DNA from: Bacteroidaceae bacterium
Lineage (GTDB): Bacteria > Bacteroidota > Bacteroidia > Bacteroidales > Bacteroidaceae
Assembly: GCA_017560945.1 (NCBI GenBank)
Contig: JAFZDY010000041.1
Coordinates: 1-49,216, forward strand
DNA length: 49,216 nt
Direction of reading: 5' to 3'
Shown here: piece after piece, positions 8,449 through 17,579 of the stretch
How positions within the stretch are numbered: the stretch's first letter is position 1
How the letters are laid out: every line of letters starts with the position of its first letter
Made by a program: the position numbers and the translations under genes
Notes under the pieces: model-generated
Told to the model about the DNA's origin: nothing
Seen by the model: only the letters and a program-made list of their open reading frames with translations
The model's database searches: none

Positions 8449-9351
8449 ATGAAGCCACAGAGTTATATGCAGATACTGACCGATGCCGTGGAGCAACTTT
8501 CCGAGGCATCGTCCTATACAGGCCTGTGCCATCATCATCGCCAGGGGCAACCCTTGCCCTCTGCAGGACAATTGGAGCAGATTGTCGACCTTGCCCGTGC
8601 CATACTTTTTCCTGGATATTTTGGAAACTCCAGTGTCAATGCCCAGACAATGACCTATCACATAGGGGTGGATGTGGAGCGACTCTATCACTTGTTGGTG
8701 GAGCAGATTCAGGCAGGCTTGGCTTTCGATGTATCGGAGGAGGGTAGTGGTGTGGAGAGCCTTTGCGAGGAGGCTCGTCGGTTGGCAGCACTGTTCATAG
8801 GTCGCTTGCCCGAGATGCGTCGTACGCTGGCCACCGATGTGGAGGCTGCCTACAATGGCGACCCTGCGGCAAAGAACTATGGCGAGGTCATCTGTTGCTA
8901 TCCGGCCATACGTGCCATCAGTAACTATCGTATAGCGCACGAATTGCTGGTGTTGGGTGTCCCTCTCATCCCGCGCATCATCACCGAGATGGCTCATAGC
9001 GAGACGGGTATCGACATACATCCGGGTGCTACCATAGGACATCACTTTACCATTGACCATGGTACGGGTGTGGTCATAGGTGAGACATGTATCATCGGCA
9101 ACAATGTGAAACTATACCAGGGTGTGACGCTGGGAGCAAAGAGTTTCCCCTTGGACGAAAATGGTAATCCCATCAAGGGTATAGCTCGTCACCCGATACT
9201 GGAGGATGATGTCATAGTCTATAGCAATGCCACCATATTGGGACGCATCACCATAGGAAAAGGAGCCGTAGTGGGGGGAAACATCTGGGTGACAGAGAAT
9301 GTGCCTGCCGGCGAAAGGATAGTACAGATGAAAGTGAAGGATAGGGATTAG
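8449..9351 (+). CDS. cysE: Serine O-acetyltransferase
   Basis: Makes O-acetylserine from serine and acetyl-CoA, the carbon skeleton for cysteine. The N-terminal half is helical; the C-terminal half (about 190-290) is a left-handed beta-helix of hexapeptide repeats with DIHPGATIG and the DHGTG signature. The Asp and His of the active site (Asp189 and His204, counting from this ATG) have the 15-residue spacing of the E. coli enzyme. At 300 residues it is the long form common in Bacteroidetes. I chose ATG 8449 over the GTG two codons earlier (8443). It has its own promoter-like sequence and is followed by 200 bp of repeat before the methyltransferase gene. Confidence 0.92.
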   Translation: MKPQSYMQILTDAVEQLSEASSYTGLCHHHRQGQPLPSAGQLEQIVDLARAILFPGYFGNSSVNAQTMTYHIGVDVERLYHLLVEQIQAGLAFDVSEEGSGVESLCEEARRLAALFIGRLPEMRRTLATDVEAAYNGDPAAKNYGEVICCYPAIRAISNYRIAHELLVLGVPLIPRIITEMAHSETGIDIHPGATIGHHFTIDHGTGVVIGETCIIGNNVKLYQGVTLGAKSFPLDENGNPIKGIARHPILEDDVIVYSNATILGRITIGKGAVVGGNIWVTENVPAGERIVQMKVKDRD

Positions 9352-9383
9352 TGAATAGTGAAAGGATGAAAGGGGCGATGGGC

Positions 9384-9527
9384 TTTGAGCAGTGAGCTTT
9401 GAACCTTGAATCTTGAACTTTGAATCTTGAACTTTGAACCTTGACTTGCTCAGCTTGATGAGCGATAGCGAACTAATCTTGAACCTTGAACTTTGAACTT
9501 TGAACCTTGAACCTTGCACTTTGAATA
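9384..9527. repeat. Heptad array TTGAAC(Y) interrupted by a 33-bp dispersed box
   Basis: About a dozen 7-bp words (cttgaac, tttgaac, cttgaat) flank a box at 9441-9477 reading ttgacttgctcagcttgatg then agcgatagcgaactaat. The same box occurs inverted at 19744-19779 and direct at 44691-44725, with variants at 25153-25182 and 30215-30250. The array ends 23 bp before the next start codon. It fills nearly the whole gap; no gene or clear terminator was seen. Confidence 0.8.
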
Positions 9528-9550
9528 GAACATAATAATTAAAAATATAT

Positions 9551-11146
9551 ATGGAATTTGAACTCATCGCCAAAACCTTCCAAGGATTGGAAGAGGTATT
9601 GGCAAAAGAACTTATCGCACTGGGAGCAAACAATGTAGAGATTGGCCGACGAATGGTATCGTTCACCGGCAACAAGGAAATGATGTATCGTGCCAACTTC
9701 GGTTTGCGCACGGCTTTGCGTATATTGAAACCTATCAAACACTTCAAGGCTCAGTCAGCCGACGACGTGTACGAGGCCGTGAAGTCCATCGAGTGGGATC
9801 AGTACTTGACGGCAGAGAAAACCTTTGCCGTGGATGCGGTGGTGTTCAGCGATGAGTTCCGCCACTCAAAGTTCGTTGCCTACAAGGTGAAGGATGCCAT
9901 TGTGGACTATTTCCGTGAGAAGACAGGCGATCGTCCCAACGTGAGACTGAACAATCCTGACTTGGCACTGAACATCCACGTGGCACAGGACAAGTGTACT
10001 CTTTCATTGGACTCATCGGGCGAATCGCTCCATCGTCGTGGATATCGTCAGGAGACTATGGAAGCCCCGCTCAACGAGGTGTTGGCGGCTGGTATGATTA
10101 TGATGACAGGTTGGCAGGGCGAGTGTGACTTCATCGACCCCATGTGCGGATCGGGTACATTGCCCATCGAGGCGGCACTGATTGCACGCAACATTGCACC
10201 AGGTGTGTTCCGCAAGGAGTATGCATTCGAGAAGTGGAACGATTTCGATCAGAACCTCTTCGACCACATCTACAACGATGAAAGTGCCGAACGCGAATTT
10301 ACCCACAAGATATATGGATACGACAACAATCGTCAGGCCATAGAGGTGGCTACGCGCAACGTGCGTGCGGCTGGATTGACCAAGGAGATTGAAATCATCT
10401 TCCGCGACTTTGCTGACTTCCAGACTCCCGAGGAGAAGGCTATCATTGTAAGCAATCCGCCTTATGGCGAACGTATTTCGGCCGATGACCTTTTGGGCCT
10501 CTACGAGATGATTGGAAACCGCTTGAAGAATGTATTCAAGGAGGGCGATGCGTGGATATTGAGTTATCGTCAGGAGTGCTTCGACAAGATAGGACTTAAG
10601 CCTTCGGTGAAAATCCCTGTGTACAACGGAGCCTTGGAGTGCGAGTTCCGCAAGTATCAACTCTTCAGTGGTCGTTACAACGACTTCCGTCGCGAGGGAG
10701 AGGAATTGGCCGAACGCAAGGAACGTCGCGAGCGCGACGAACGCCGTGCTGGCACAGGACGTTACGAGGAACGTCGCCAGCGCCGCATGGAGGAGTACAA
10801 GAAGAAGTCAGCCTCAAAACCCTTCAGAGGAAAGGGTGAAGATGCACCCGAGGGAGAGGAGAGACCTTTCCACAAGAAGGATGGTGATCGTCGTTTCAAG
10901 AAATCATTTGACCGTGAGCGTGGTGAAGAGCGCCGCGAACGCAAGTTCGAAGGAAAAGGACGTTTTGGTGACTCTCCGCGCAAGGAGAAAGGCTTCAAAC
11001 CCCGACGTGAGGAGCGTGAGCAGAAGCAGGAACGTCGCTTCGGAACATGGAGACAAAGCGAGGAAGAGCGCGAATTGCGCGGTGAACGCAAGCGTCTCAG
11101 TGGCATTCAGGCCATGAGTTTCGAGCAAAAGAAAAAGGACGAATAA
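9551..11146 (+). CDS. THUMP-domain class I RNA methyltransferase (RlmL-N/UPF0020 type) with charged tail
   Basis: A SAM-dependent methyltransferase predicted to modify a guanine in RNA (the RlmL/Trm14 group). Residues 1-160 carry a THUMP-type RNA-binding region; the Rossmann methyltransferase follows with DPMCGSGTLPIEAA (motif I, from 196) and SNPPYGER (301-308, the NPPY catalytic motif). The enzyme core ends near residue 375. Residues 380-531 are almost all Arg, Lys, Glu, Asp and Gly, with repeated ERRERD-like and RFGD-like strings and no hydrophobic core: a disordered, RNA-binding-like tail making up over a quarter of the protein. Exact target (23S rRNA or tRNA) cannot be read from sequence. 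Followed 45 bp later by the peptidase gene. Confidence 0.9.
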   Translation: MEFELIAKTFQGLEEVLAKELIALGANNVEIGRRMVSFTGNKEMMYRANFGLRTALRILKPIKHFKAQSADDVYEAVKSIEWDQYLTAEKTFAVDAVVFSDEFRHSKFVAYKVKDAIVDYFREKTGDRPNVRLNNPDLALNIHVAQDKCTLSLDSSGESLHRRGYRQETMEAPLNEVLAAGMIMMTGWQGECDFIDPMCGSGTLPIEAALIARNIAPGVFRKEYAFEKWNDFDQNLFDHIYNDESAEREFTHKIYGYDNNRQAIEVATRNVRAAGLTKEIEIIFRDFADFQTPEEKAIIVSNPPYGERISADDLLGLYEMIGNRLKNVFKEGDAWILSYRQECFDKIGLKPSVKIPVYNGALECEFRKYQLFSGRYNDFRREGEELAERKERRERDERRAGTGRYEERRQRRMEEYKKKSASKPFRGKGEDAPEGEERPFHKKDGDRRFKKSFDRERGEERRERKFEGKGRFGDSPRKEKGFKPRREEREQKQERRFGTWRQSEEERELRGERKRLSGIQAMSFEQKKKDE

Positions 11147-11182
11147 GCATACCCTCCTGACCCTTCCTGTGAGGGGGAGGGG
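11147..11182. repeat. GC-rich palindromic module between methyltransferase and peptidase
   Basis: taccctcctgacccttcctg followed by tgagggggaggggcaa: a CCCTTCC / GGGGGAGGGG stem directly after the stop codon, in the orientation opposite to the copy at 11229. The pair flanks the 5' end of the peptidase gene. Confidence 0.6.
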
Positions 11183-11191
11183 CAAACCATT

Positions 11192-13399
11192 ATGATTATG
11201 ATGAAAAGGAACAGTAAACAATACTTTTCACTCCCCTCCATCATTGGAAGGGGCAAGGGGTGGGTCTTTTGTTTCCTCCTTACAACCTTTACCGTCATGG
11301 CACAAGAACATAAACCCTTTACCTTGCACGACCTTATCCCTGGTGGCGAGACTTACCATCAGTGTACTCCCCAAAACTCATCGTACACATGGTGGGGTGA
11401 CCAGTGTGTGAAACTGGACGTGGATACATTGAAGGTGTGGAATCCCGCGGAGAAGAGTCAAGCCAAGGTGCTGGTGCAACTCGACCAGGTAAACAAGTGG
11501 TTGGAAGCAGCGGACAAGAAACCTGCACGTTCACTACAGAGTGTATCGTTTCCCTATGCCGACAAGTCGTGGATGCTCCTTCAAGTTTCTCGCGAATACA
11601 TCCTGCTCGATTGGCAGACAGGTAAGGTGGAGTGGACTCTGCCCATTGCCGAGAAGGCTTCGAACAGGGATTGGAACAAGACTTCGCGCCACTTGGCCTA
11701 TACCGTGGACAATAATTTGTGGATAACCACGGCTGAGGGAAAGAACATACAGGTAACTGATGAACCAGAGGGTATCAAATGTGGTGTAGCCGTCCATCGT
11801 AATGAGTTTGGCATAGAGACAGGAACATTCTGGAGTGCCTGTGGACAACGCTTGGCCTTCTATCGTATGGACGAAACCATGGTGAGCGACTATCCGCAAG
11901 TGGATACCGATGCCCGCACGGCAGAATATAATCCCGACAAATATCCCATGGCTGGTACGGCCAGTCACAAGGTGACGGTAGGTGTGTACGACATAGCTAC
12001 TGGCAAGACTCTATACCTGAAAGCAGGAGATCCCACAGACCGCTATTTTTCCAATATAGCCTGGAGCCCTTGCGGACAGTATATCTACATGATGGAACAT
12101 CCGCGTGAGCAGAATCGTGCCGAACTGGTGCGTTATCATGCCCTCACGGGTGAAAAGGATGCGGTACTCATTACTGAAACACACGAGAAGTATGTGGAAC
12201 CCATGACACCCATTACCTTTTTGCCGTGGGACGACACCAAGTTTATCTACCAAAGTCAGCAGGACGGTTTCAATCACCTATACCTATATAATAATAAAGG
12301 TGAAAAACTTTCTCAACTTACCCAAGGTGACTGGTTGGTGCAGCAACTCGTAGGTTTCAATCAGGGACGCAAGGAGGTTATCATCAGTACTACCGAGGTC
12401 AGCCCCCTTCAGAGTAACCTCTATGCCGTCAGTGTAAAGAGTGGCAAACGTCGCCCCTTGGGAAATAGCGAAGGAGTGCACTCCGTGGTGCTATCGGCTT
12501 CGGGCGATTGGATGATAGACCGTTATTCTGCTCCACAGACACCGCGCCGCATCGAAGTGGTATCGGTAAAGACCGGCAAGATGATAGATACATTACTGGA
12601 GGCTCCTGATCCATGGGATGGTTTCAATGTGCCTGAGATAACAGTAGGCACACTTAAGGCTGCTGATGGAGAAACCGATCTTTACTATCGATTGGTAAAG
12701 CCTGTGGACTTTGATCCAACGAAGAAATATCCCATCGTCGTCTATGTATATGGTGGCCCTCATGCACAGATGATTCACAACTCATGGAACTACGATGTAC
12801 GTGGATGGGACATCTATATGGCGCAGAAGGGCTACGTGGTATTTACCCTGGACAATAGGGGAAGTGGCAACCGTGGATTGGAGTTCGAGAATGTCACCTT
12901 CCGCCAATTGGGAGTAGAGGAGATGAAGGACCAGATGCAGGGAGTTGCTTTCCTTCAGAGTTTGCCCTATGTAGACAGTAATCGTCTGGGAGTACATGGT
13001 TGGAGTTACGGAGGATTCATGACCACCAACCTGATGCTTACCTATCCCGATGTATTCAAGGTAGGAGTAGCTGGAGGCCCTGTGACCGATTGGAAATACT
13101 ACGAAGTGATGTACGGTGAAAGATATATGGATACTCCTCAAACCAATCCTGAAGGATACAAGAACAGTAGTCTTCTCGAGAAAGCCGGAAATTTGAAAGG
13201 TCGTCTGCTCGTCATCCATGGTGGTAACGATCCTGTTTGTGTCCCCCAAATGACCTATTCTTTCATAAAGGCTTGCATCGACAAAGGTACACACCCCGAT
13301 CTTTTCATCTATCCCGGCCATGGTCACAATATGACAGGACGCGACCGTGTGCATTTGCACGAACACATCACCCGCTACTTCGAAGATTTCCTGAAGTAG
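11192..13399 (+). CDS. Secreted S9 dipeptidyl peptidase (DPP IV family)
   Basis: An exported serine peptidase that removes dipeptides, often X-Pro, from peptide N-termini; such enzymes feed periplasmic peptide use in Bacteroidetes. Residues 1-37 form a signal peptide (hydrophobic core about 24-36, cleavage near VMA-Q). The beta-propeller spans about 60-480 and holds the HRNEFGI motif (Glu205 region) that anchors the substrate amino group. The hydrolase domain follows, with GWSYGG nucleophile Ser605, Asp680 in HGGNDP and His712 in PGHGHN, so the triad is complete. The signal peptide is partly encoded by the GC-rich repeat (residues about 13-27). ATGs at 11192, 11198 and 11201 are all possible starts; the last gives MKRNSK. 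Confidence 0.93.
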   Translation: MIMMKRNSKQYFSLPSIIGRGKGWVFCFLLTTFTVMAQEHKPFTLHDLIPGGETYHQCTPQNSSYTWWGDQCVKLDVDTLKVWNPAEKSQAKVLVQLDQVNKWLEAADKKPARSLQSVSFPYADKSWMLLQVSREYILLDWQTGKVEWTLPIAEKASNRDWNKTSRHLAYTVDNNLWITTAEGKNIQVTDEPEGIKCGVAVHRNEFGIETGTFWSACGQRLAFYRMDETMVSDYPQVDTDARTAEYNPDKYPMAGTASHKVTVGVYDIATGKTLYLKAGDPTDRYFSNIAWSPCGQYIYMMEHPREQNRAELVRYHALTGEKDAVLITETHEKYVEPMTPITFLPWDDTKFIYQSQQDGFNHLYLYNNKGEKLSQLTQGDWLVQQLVGFNQGRKEVIISTTEVSPLQSNLYAVSVKSGKRRPLGNSEGVHSVVLSASGDWMIDRYSAPQTPRRIEVVSVKTGKMIDTLLEAPDPWDGFNVPEITVGTLKAADGETDLYYRLVKPVDFDPTKKYPIVVYVYGGPHAQMIHNSWNYDVRGWDIYMAQKGYVVFTLDNRGSGNRGLEFENVTFRQLGVEEMKDQMQGVAFLQSLPYVDSNRLGVHGWSYGGFMTTNLMLTYPDVFKVGVAGGPVTDWKYYEVMYGERYMDTPQTNPEGYKNSSLLEKAGNLKGRLLVIHGGNDPVCVPQMTYSFIKACIDKGTHPDLFIYPGHGHNMTGRDRVHLHEHITRYFEDFLK
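11229..11272. repeat. GC-rich palindromic module inside the peptidase signal sequence
   Basis: cactcccctccatcattgga then aggggcaaggggtgggtctttt: a CCCCTCC / GGAAGGGG stem plus the GGGTGGGTCTT tail. It lies in frame and encodes SLPSIIGRGKGWVF of the signal peptide. The tail sequence and its reading frame match the copies in priA (17509-17541) and at 39110-39195. Confidence 0.8.
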
Positions 13400-13435
13400 T
13401 TCCTCTTTTTGATGTACAAGGTTTCAGATAATCAT

Positions 13436-13479
13436 AAAAAGGAACAGGGCGCGAAATCCTTCGCGCCCTGTTCCTTTTT
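13436..13479. terminator. Bidirectional intrinsic terminator
   Basis: A perfect 20-bp inverted repeat (13436-13455 and 13460-13479) around a 4-base loop: five A, then GGAACAGGGCGCGAA, loop ATCC, the complement, and five T. It sits between the convergent stop codons of the peptidase (13399) and cysS (13505) and gives a GC-rich stem plus U tract in both directions. Confidence 0.93.
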
Positions 13480-13504
13480 ATAATACTTATCTAACGATTT
13501 CGTT

Positions 13505-14983
13505 TTATACATTCAGTTTCCAACTGAAACCATCCTTGGTATCCTTGATTTCGAAACCAAGAGCGGTGAGTTGGTCGCGGATGAGGTCGCTTGTAGCCCA
13601 ATCCTTGGCAGCCTTTGCCTTCATACGTTGCTCCAGCAGCATATCCACTACTTTACCAAATGCCTCCTCGCGACGTCCGTCACCATCGCCCTTCTCTTCC
13701 TTCAGACCGAGGATGTCGAAGAGGAAGGTGTGCAAGGTCTCTTTCAACTCATTCAGGTCTTTGGCCGTGAGGGTGGCCTTCTTGTCGAGTACGGTATTGA
13801 TGATGCGGCAGGCATCGAACAGGTGTGAGATGACGATGGGGGTGTTCAAGTCATCATTCATGGCATCGTAGCACTTTTGACGAAGTTGTGTCACATCGAT
13901 GGTGCTGGTGGCGGCGGGTTGTATACGCTCGATATTGGCCATAGCCTCCATCAGACGTGCCAGTCCCTTTTCGCTTGCCTGAAGGGCTTCGTTGCCGAAG
14001 TCCACGGTGCTACGATAGTGAGCTTGAAGGATGAAGAAACGGATGGTCATGGGGCTATAGGCCTGCTCCAACAAAGGATGTGAACCCGCAAAGAACTCGC
14101 TGAGGTTGATGAAATTGTTGTATGACTTACCCATCTTCTGTCCGTTGATGGTTATCATATTGTTGTGCATCCAGTAGTGCACCATGTCGTCACCCTGGCT
14201 GGCCACACTCTGTGCTATTTCGCACTCGTGGTGGGGGAAGACGAGGTCCATTCCTCCGCCGTGGATGTCGAAGTGGTTGCCCAAGTACTTTCGTCCCATA
14301 GCGGTACATTCACAGTGCCATCCAGGGAATCCGTCGCTCCACGGGCTTGGCCAACGCATGATGTGTTCGGGCTGGGCACATTTCCACAAGGCGAAGTCTG
14401 CGGGGTTGCGTTTCTCGTCCTGTCCGTCCAGCTCGCGTGTGGTGTTCAGCACGTCGTCAAGATTGCGTCCTGACAACTTACCATAGTGATGATCCTGGTT
14501 ATACTTTGCTACGTCGAAATACACCGAGCCACGGCTTTCGTAAGCATAGCCGTTGTCCAATATCTCCTGCACCAGAGCTATCTGCTCCATGATGTGGCCC
14601 GAGGCATGGGGTTCGATGCTGGGAGGAAGCACGTTCAGTGCCTCCATCGCCTTATGGTAGCGGTTTAGGTAGTGCTGCACCACTTCCATAGGCTCCAATT
14701 GCTCGAGACGTGCCTTCTTGGCAATCTTGTCCTCGCCCTCGTCGGCATCGTGCTCCAGGTGACCCACATCAGTGATGTTGCGCACATAGCGCACCTTGTA
14801 GCCAAGGTGGGTGAGGTAGCGGAAAAGGATGTCAAATGTGATGGCTGGACGAGCATGTCCGAGGTGTGCATCGCCATACACTGTAGGGCCGCACACATAC
14901 ATACCCACATGGGGGGCATGCAGGGGCTTGAATGCCTCTTTTTGGCGCTTCAAGGTGTTATAGATAAGAAGAGTCTGTTCCAT
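13505..14983 (-). CDS. cysS: Cysteinyl-tRNA synthetase
   Basis: Charges tRNA-Cys in the cytoplasm. 492 residues, the normal length. The class I signatures are present: HLGH (40-43, HIGH motif) and KMGKS (283-287, KMSKS motif). Zinc-binding candidates are Cys31 in [11 protein letters not shown], Cys224 in GWHCEC and the HHE stretch near 251-253. The C-terminal DALR/anticodon-binding helices follow, ending FSWKLNV. It is the last gene of a minus-strand run with priA and the 7TM-HD gene, and its 3' end meets the shared terminator at 13436-13479. Confidence 0.97.
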   Translation of the reverse strand: MEQTLLIYNTLKRQKEAFKPLHAPHVGMYVCGPTVYGDAHLGHARPAITFDILFRYLTHLGYKVRYVRNITDVGHLEHDADEGEDKIAKKARLEQLEPMEVVQHYLNRYHKAMEALNVLPPSIEPHASGHIMEQIALVQEILDNGYAYESRGSVYFDVAKYNQDHHYGKLSGRNLDDVLNTTRELDGQDEKRNPADFALWKCAQPEHIMRWPSPWSDGFPGWHCECTAMGRKYLGNHFDIHGGGMDLVFPHHECEIAQSVASQGDDMVHYWMHNNMITINGQKMGKSYNNFINLSEFFAGSHPLLEQAYSPMTIRFFILQAHYRSTVDFGNEALQASEKGLARLMEAMANIERIQPAATSTIDVTQLRQKCYDAMNDDLNTPIVISHLFDACRIINTVLDKKATLTAKDLNELKETLHTFLFDILGLKEEKGDGDGRREEAFGKVVDMLLEQRMKAKAAKDWATSDLIRDQLTALGFEIKDTKDGFSWKLNV

Positions 14984-15067
14984 AGTTTCTGTATCTTTGT
15001 TGTATAATTGGGTGCAAATTTAGTCAAAATATGTGAGGTGACAAAAAATATGAGCCAAAGCCTTGTA

Positions 15068-17560
15068 TTAACACGGATCTGCATCGAAGTAGATGGTGCA
15101 TGAGCGGAAGCGGGCATCGGTCATCAGTCGTTGGCGGATGAGCAGTAGTTGTTGGCGTACCTTGGTGAGTGAGGCGGTTGTCTCAATCTTGAGAACCATC
15201 TTGCGGATGAAGAGTGTCTGCACTCGGGCAATGGGCGGTGCATCGGGGCCCAGGACGCGGTCGCCAAAGACGGCTCGCAGGTGGACGCTCATCTCATGAG
15301 CCAGTGTGTCAAGCAAGTCGGCTTGATGGTGCTTCATATAGACATATATCAGGCGGTAATAGGGGGGGTAACGGAATAGCAGACGCTCTGCCAACTGGTC
15401 GTCGTACATGCCGGTGTAGTCGTTTGTCATCACTTGATGGATGACGGGTGCATCCTTGCTGCGTGTCTGTAGCACCACCAATCCCTGTTTGTGCTTGCGT
15501 CCAGCGCGCCCCGCCACTTGTGCCATCAGTTGGAAGGCTCGTTCGTGTGCGCGGAAGTCGGGGAAATTCATCATTGCATCAGCATCGAGTATGCCCACCA
15601 CACTCACGTGGTCAAAGTCCAATCCCTTGGAAACCATCTGTGTGCCGATGAGTATGTCGGTATGGTGGTGTTGGAAGTCGTGGATGATGCGTTCGTAAGC
15701 CTGGCGGGTGCGTGTGGTGTCGAGATCCATACGTGCCACGCGGGCTTCGGGGAAAATTTGTAGGATGCTCTCCTCGATGCGCTCGGTGCCAAATCCTCGG
15801 TGGCGGATTTCCTCGCTTTCACAAGCGGGGCATCTGGAGGGGATGTGGTAGGTGTATCCGCAATAGTGACAGGTCAGTTGTCCCAAGCCTCGGTGGTAGG
15901 TCAGACTTACATCGCAATTCTTGCATCGGGGTACCCATCCGCATGTCTTGCACTCTACCATGGGGGCAAATCCACGGCGATTTTGGAAGAGGATTACCTG
16001 TTCGCCTTGTTCCAATGCGCGTCGCATGTGTCCCAATAGGGTGGGCGAGAAGGGGCCACTCATGCGTCGTTTGTGTTGCAATTCGGCAATATCGACCACC
16101 TCTATCTCAGGTAGTTGAATGGATTGGTGTCGCTTCTGCAGGCTGACGAGGCCATATTTTCCCGTGAGGGCATTGTAGTAACTCTCGATGCAGGGGGTGG
16201 CCGTGCCCAGCAGCACTTTTCCTCCCATCATGGTGGCAAGTACGATGGCTGCGTTGCGGGCGTGATAGCGAGGGGCAGGATCCTGTTGCTTGTAGGTATT
16301 CTCGTGCTCCTCGTCCACGATGACGAGGCCCAAGTTCTTGAAGGGTAGGAAGACCGATGAACGTACACCCAGGATGATGTCGTAACTCTTGTCCGAGAGT
16401 TGCTTTTGCCATATCTCCACCCTCTCCTCGTCGGGAAACTTGGAGTGATATACTCCCAATCGTGAGCCGAATACACGCTTCAGTCGTTCAGTAATCTGGG
16501 TTGTCAGAGCTATTTCGGGCAACAGATAGAGTACCTGCTTGCCTGCTTGCAAGGCTTGTTGGATGAGGTGAATGTATATTTCCGTCTTTCCGCTTGAGGT
16601 CACTCCGTGCAACAGGCAGATGGGCTTGTCGCGAAAGCACTCGTTGATGCGGTCGAATGCCTCTTGCTGATATGTATTGAGGGCATTCAAGGGTTGGACA
16701 CTGGCGCACTGATTGTCCTTCAGTCGGCCAATCTCGTAGGGAAATTGTTCGAGTATCCCCTTCTCCACCAGTTGGGCAAGTATCGCTGATGAGGCTCCCG
16801 AGGTGGCGAGCAACTCCTTCTTGCTTACTGATGGTACTTCCATGCCGATGAAGGTCATGAGCAGTTGTTGTTGCTTTTGCGCACGCTTGAGGGTGTCGAG
16901 CAAGTGGTGTAATTGCTCTTCGTCGTGTGGGCCTCCAGCCAGTCGGACGTGCGTCTCAGTCTTTGGCTTGTAACTCCTCTTCACCTCCTCCTTTACAAAT
17001 ATGGCCTCTTTCTGAAGCAACGAGTTGATGGTCGGGAGCACATTCCTTATGCCTGTTTCCTTTTCTATCTGGGCGACGGTGCGCTCCTTTTCATCGCTCA
17101 ACAGGGAAAATATTTTTTCCTCGTTGGGGAGAAATTTTTCTCCCGTAGGGAAAAAATCGGGGTTCAATTCGACACGAGTTTCGCTTTCGAGTTTCATCCC
17201 CGAGGGTAGTGCTGCCTTGTACACATCGCCCAATGTGCAAAGGTAGTAGTCGGCAATCCATTGCCAAAGTTTCAGTTGCTCGGGTAGTATGATAGGGTAT
17301 GGATCCAACACTTCGGTGATGGTCTTCACTTCGTATTCTCCTTCGGGGGGTGTATGGTGCAGACGGATGACGATGGCCGTGTAGAAGCGCTTCTGTCCGA
17401 ATGGGACAATCACGCGGCTACCCACCTGCACATCTCCCACCATGGAGGGGGGAAGTTGGTAGGTGTAACTATTGGCCAAGGGGAGGGGGACTATGACGTC
17501 GGCGTAGACCCACCCCAGCCCTCCCTCTAGGGAGGGAGACAAAATACCTGATTTGTCCAT
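15068..17560 (-). CDS. priA: Primosomal protein N', replication restart helicase
   Basis: Reloads the replicative helicase at stalled forks. 830 residues: N-terminal DNA-binding region, superfamily 2 helicase core with Walker A GVTSSGKT (319-326) and DEEH (416-419), and eight zinc-binding cysteines in four pairs (537/540, 546/549, 564/567, 577/580). The family normally begins at about YADVIVPLPLANSYTY. Here 18 extra residues precede it, and those from about SPSLEGGLGWV are translated GC-rich repeat (17509-17541); no ATG, GTG or TTG lies in frame nearer to the conserved part, so the upstream ATG at 17560 must be used. A second repeat family underlies residues about 135-152 (FFPTGEKFLPNEEKIF). 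Gap to the upstream 7TM-HD gene is 53 bp; operon likely. Confidence 0.96.
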   Translation of the reverse strand: MDKSGILSPSLEGGLGWVYADVIVPLPLANSYTYQLPPSMVGDVQVGSRVIVPFGQKRFYTAIVIRLHHTPPEGEYEVKTITEVLDPYPIILPEQLKLWQWIADYYLCTLGDVYKAALPSGMKLESETRVELNPDFFPTGEKFLPNEEKIFSLLSDEKERTVAQIEKETGIRNVLPTINSLLQKEAIFVKEEVKRSYKPKTETHVRLAGGPHDEEQLHHLLDTLKRAQKQQQLLMTFIGMEVPSVSKKELLATSGASSAILAQLVEKGILEQFPYEIGRLKDNQCASVQPLNALNTYQQEAFDRINECFRDKPICLLHGVTSSGKTEIYIHLIQQALQAGKQVLYLLPEIALTTQITERLKRVFGSRLGVYHSKFPDEERVEIWQKQLSDKSYDIILGVRSSVFLPFKNLGLVIVDEEHENTYKQQDPAPRYHARNAAIVLATMMGGKVLLGTATPCIESYYNALTGKYGLVSLQKRHQSIQLPEIEVVDIAELQHKRRMSGPFSPTLLGHMRRALEQGEQVILFQNRRGFAPMVECKTCGWVPRCKNCDVSLTYHRGLGQLTCHYCGYTYHIPSRCPACESEEIRHRGFGTERIEESILQIFPEARVARMDLDTTRTRQAYERIIHDFQHHHTDILIGTQMVSKGLDFDHVSVVGILDADAMMNFPDFRAHERAFQLMAQVAGRAGRKHKQGLVVLQTRSKDAPVIHQVMTNDYTGMYDDQLAERLLFRYPPYYRLIYVYMKHHQADLLDTLAHEMSVHLRAVFGDRVLGPDAPPIARVQTLFIRKMVLKIETTASLTKVRQQLLLIRQRLMTDARFRSCTIYFDADPC
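17107..17158. repeat. 22-bp AT-rich repeat units within priA
   Basis: On the plus strand gttgggga (17123) and gtaggga (17145) lie 22 bp apart, each followed by an A/T-rich run. The second reads gtagggaaaaaatc, close to gtaggggaaaaaatc at 23021. In priA the stretch encodes FFP-x3-KF and related residues, and the protein is not obviously lengthened. Confidence 0.5.
17509..17542. repeat. GC-rich palindromic module covering the priA start region
   Basis: gacccaccccagccctccct then ctagggagggagac: the stem CCCTCCCT / AGGGAGGG with the GGGTGGGTC tail on the minus strand. It is in frame with priA and encodes residues from about SPS to GWV. Confidence 0.85.
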
Positions 17561-17579
17561 TGATTTGAGTATCTCTTTT

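Noticed and set aside
8389-9060. 223-codon minus-strand frame opposite cysE
   Set aside because: It lies fully over the cysE gene and its protein has no recognisable motif.
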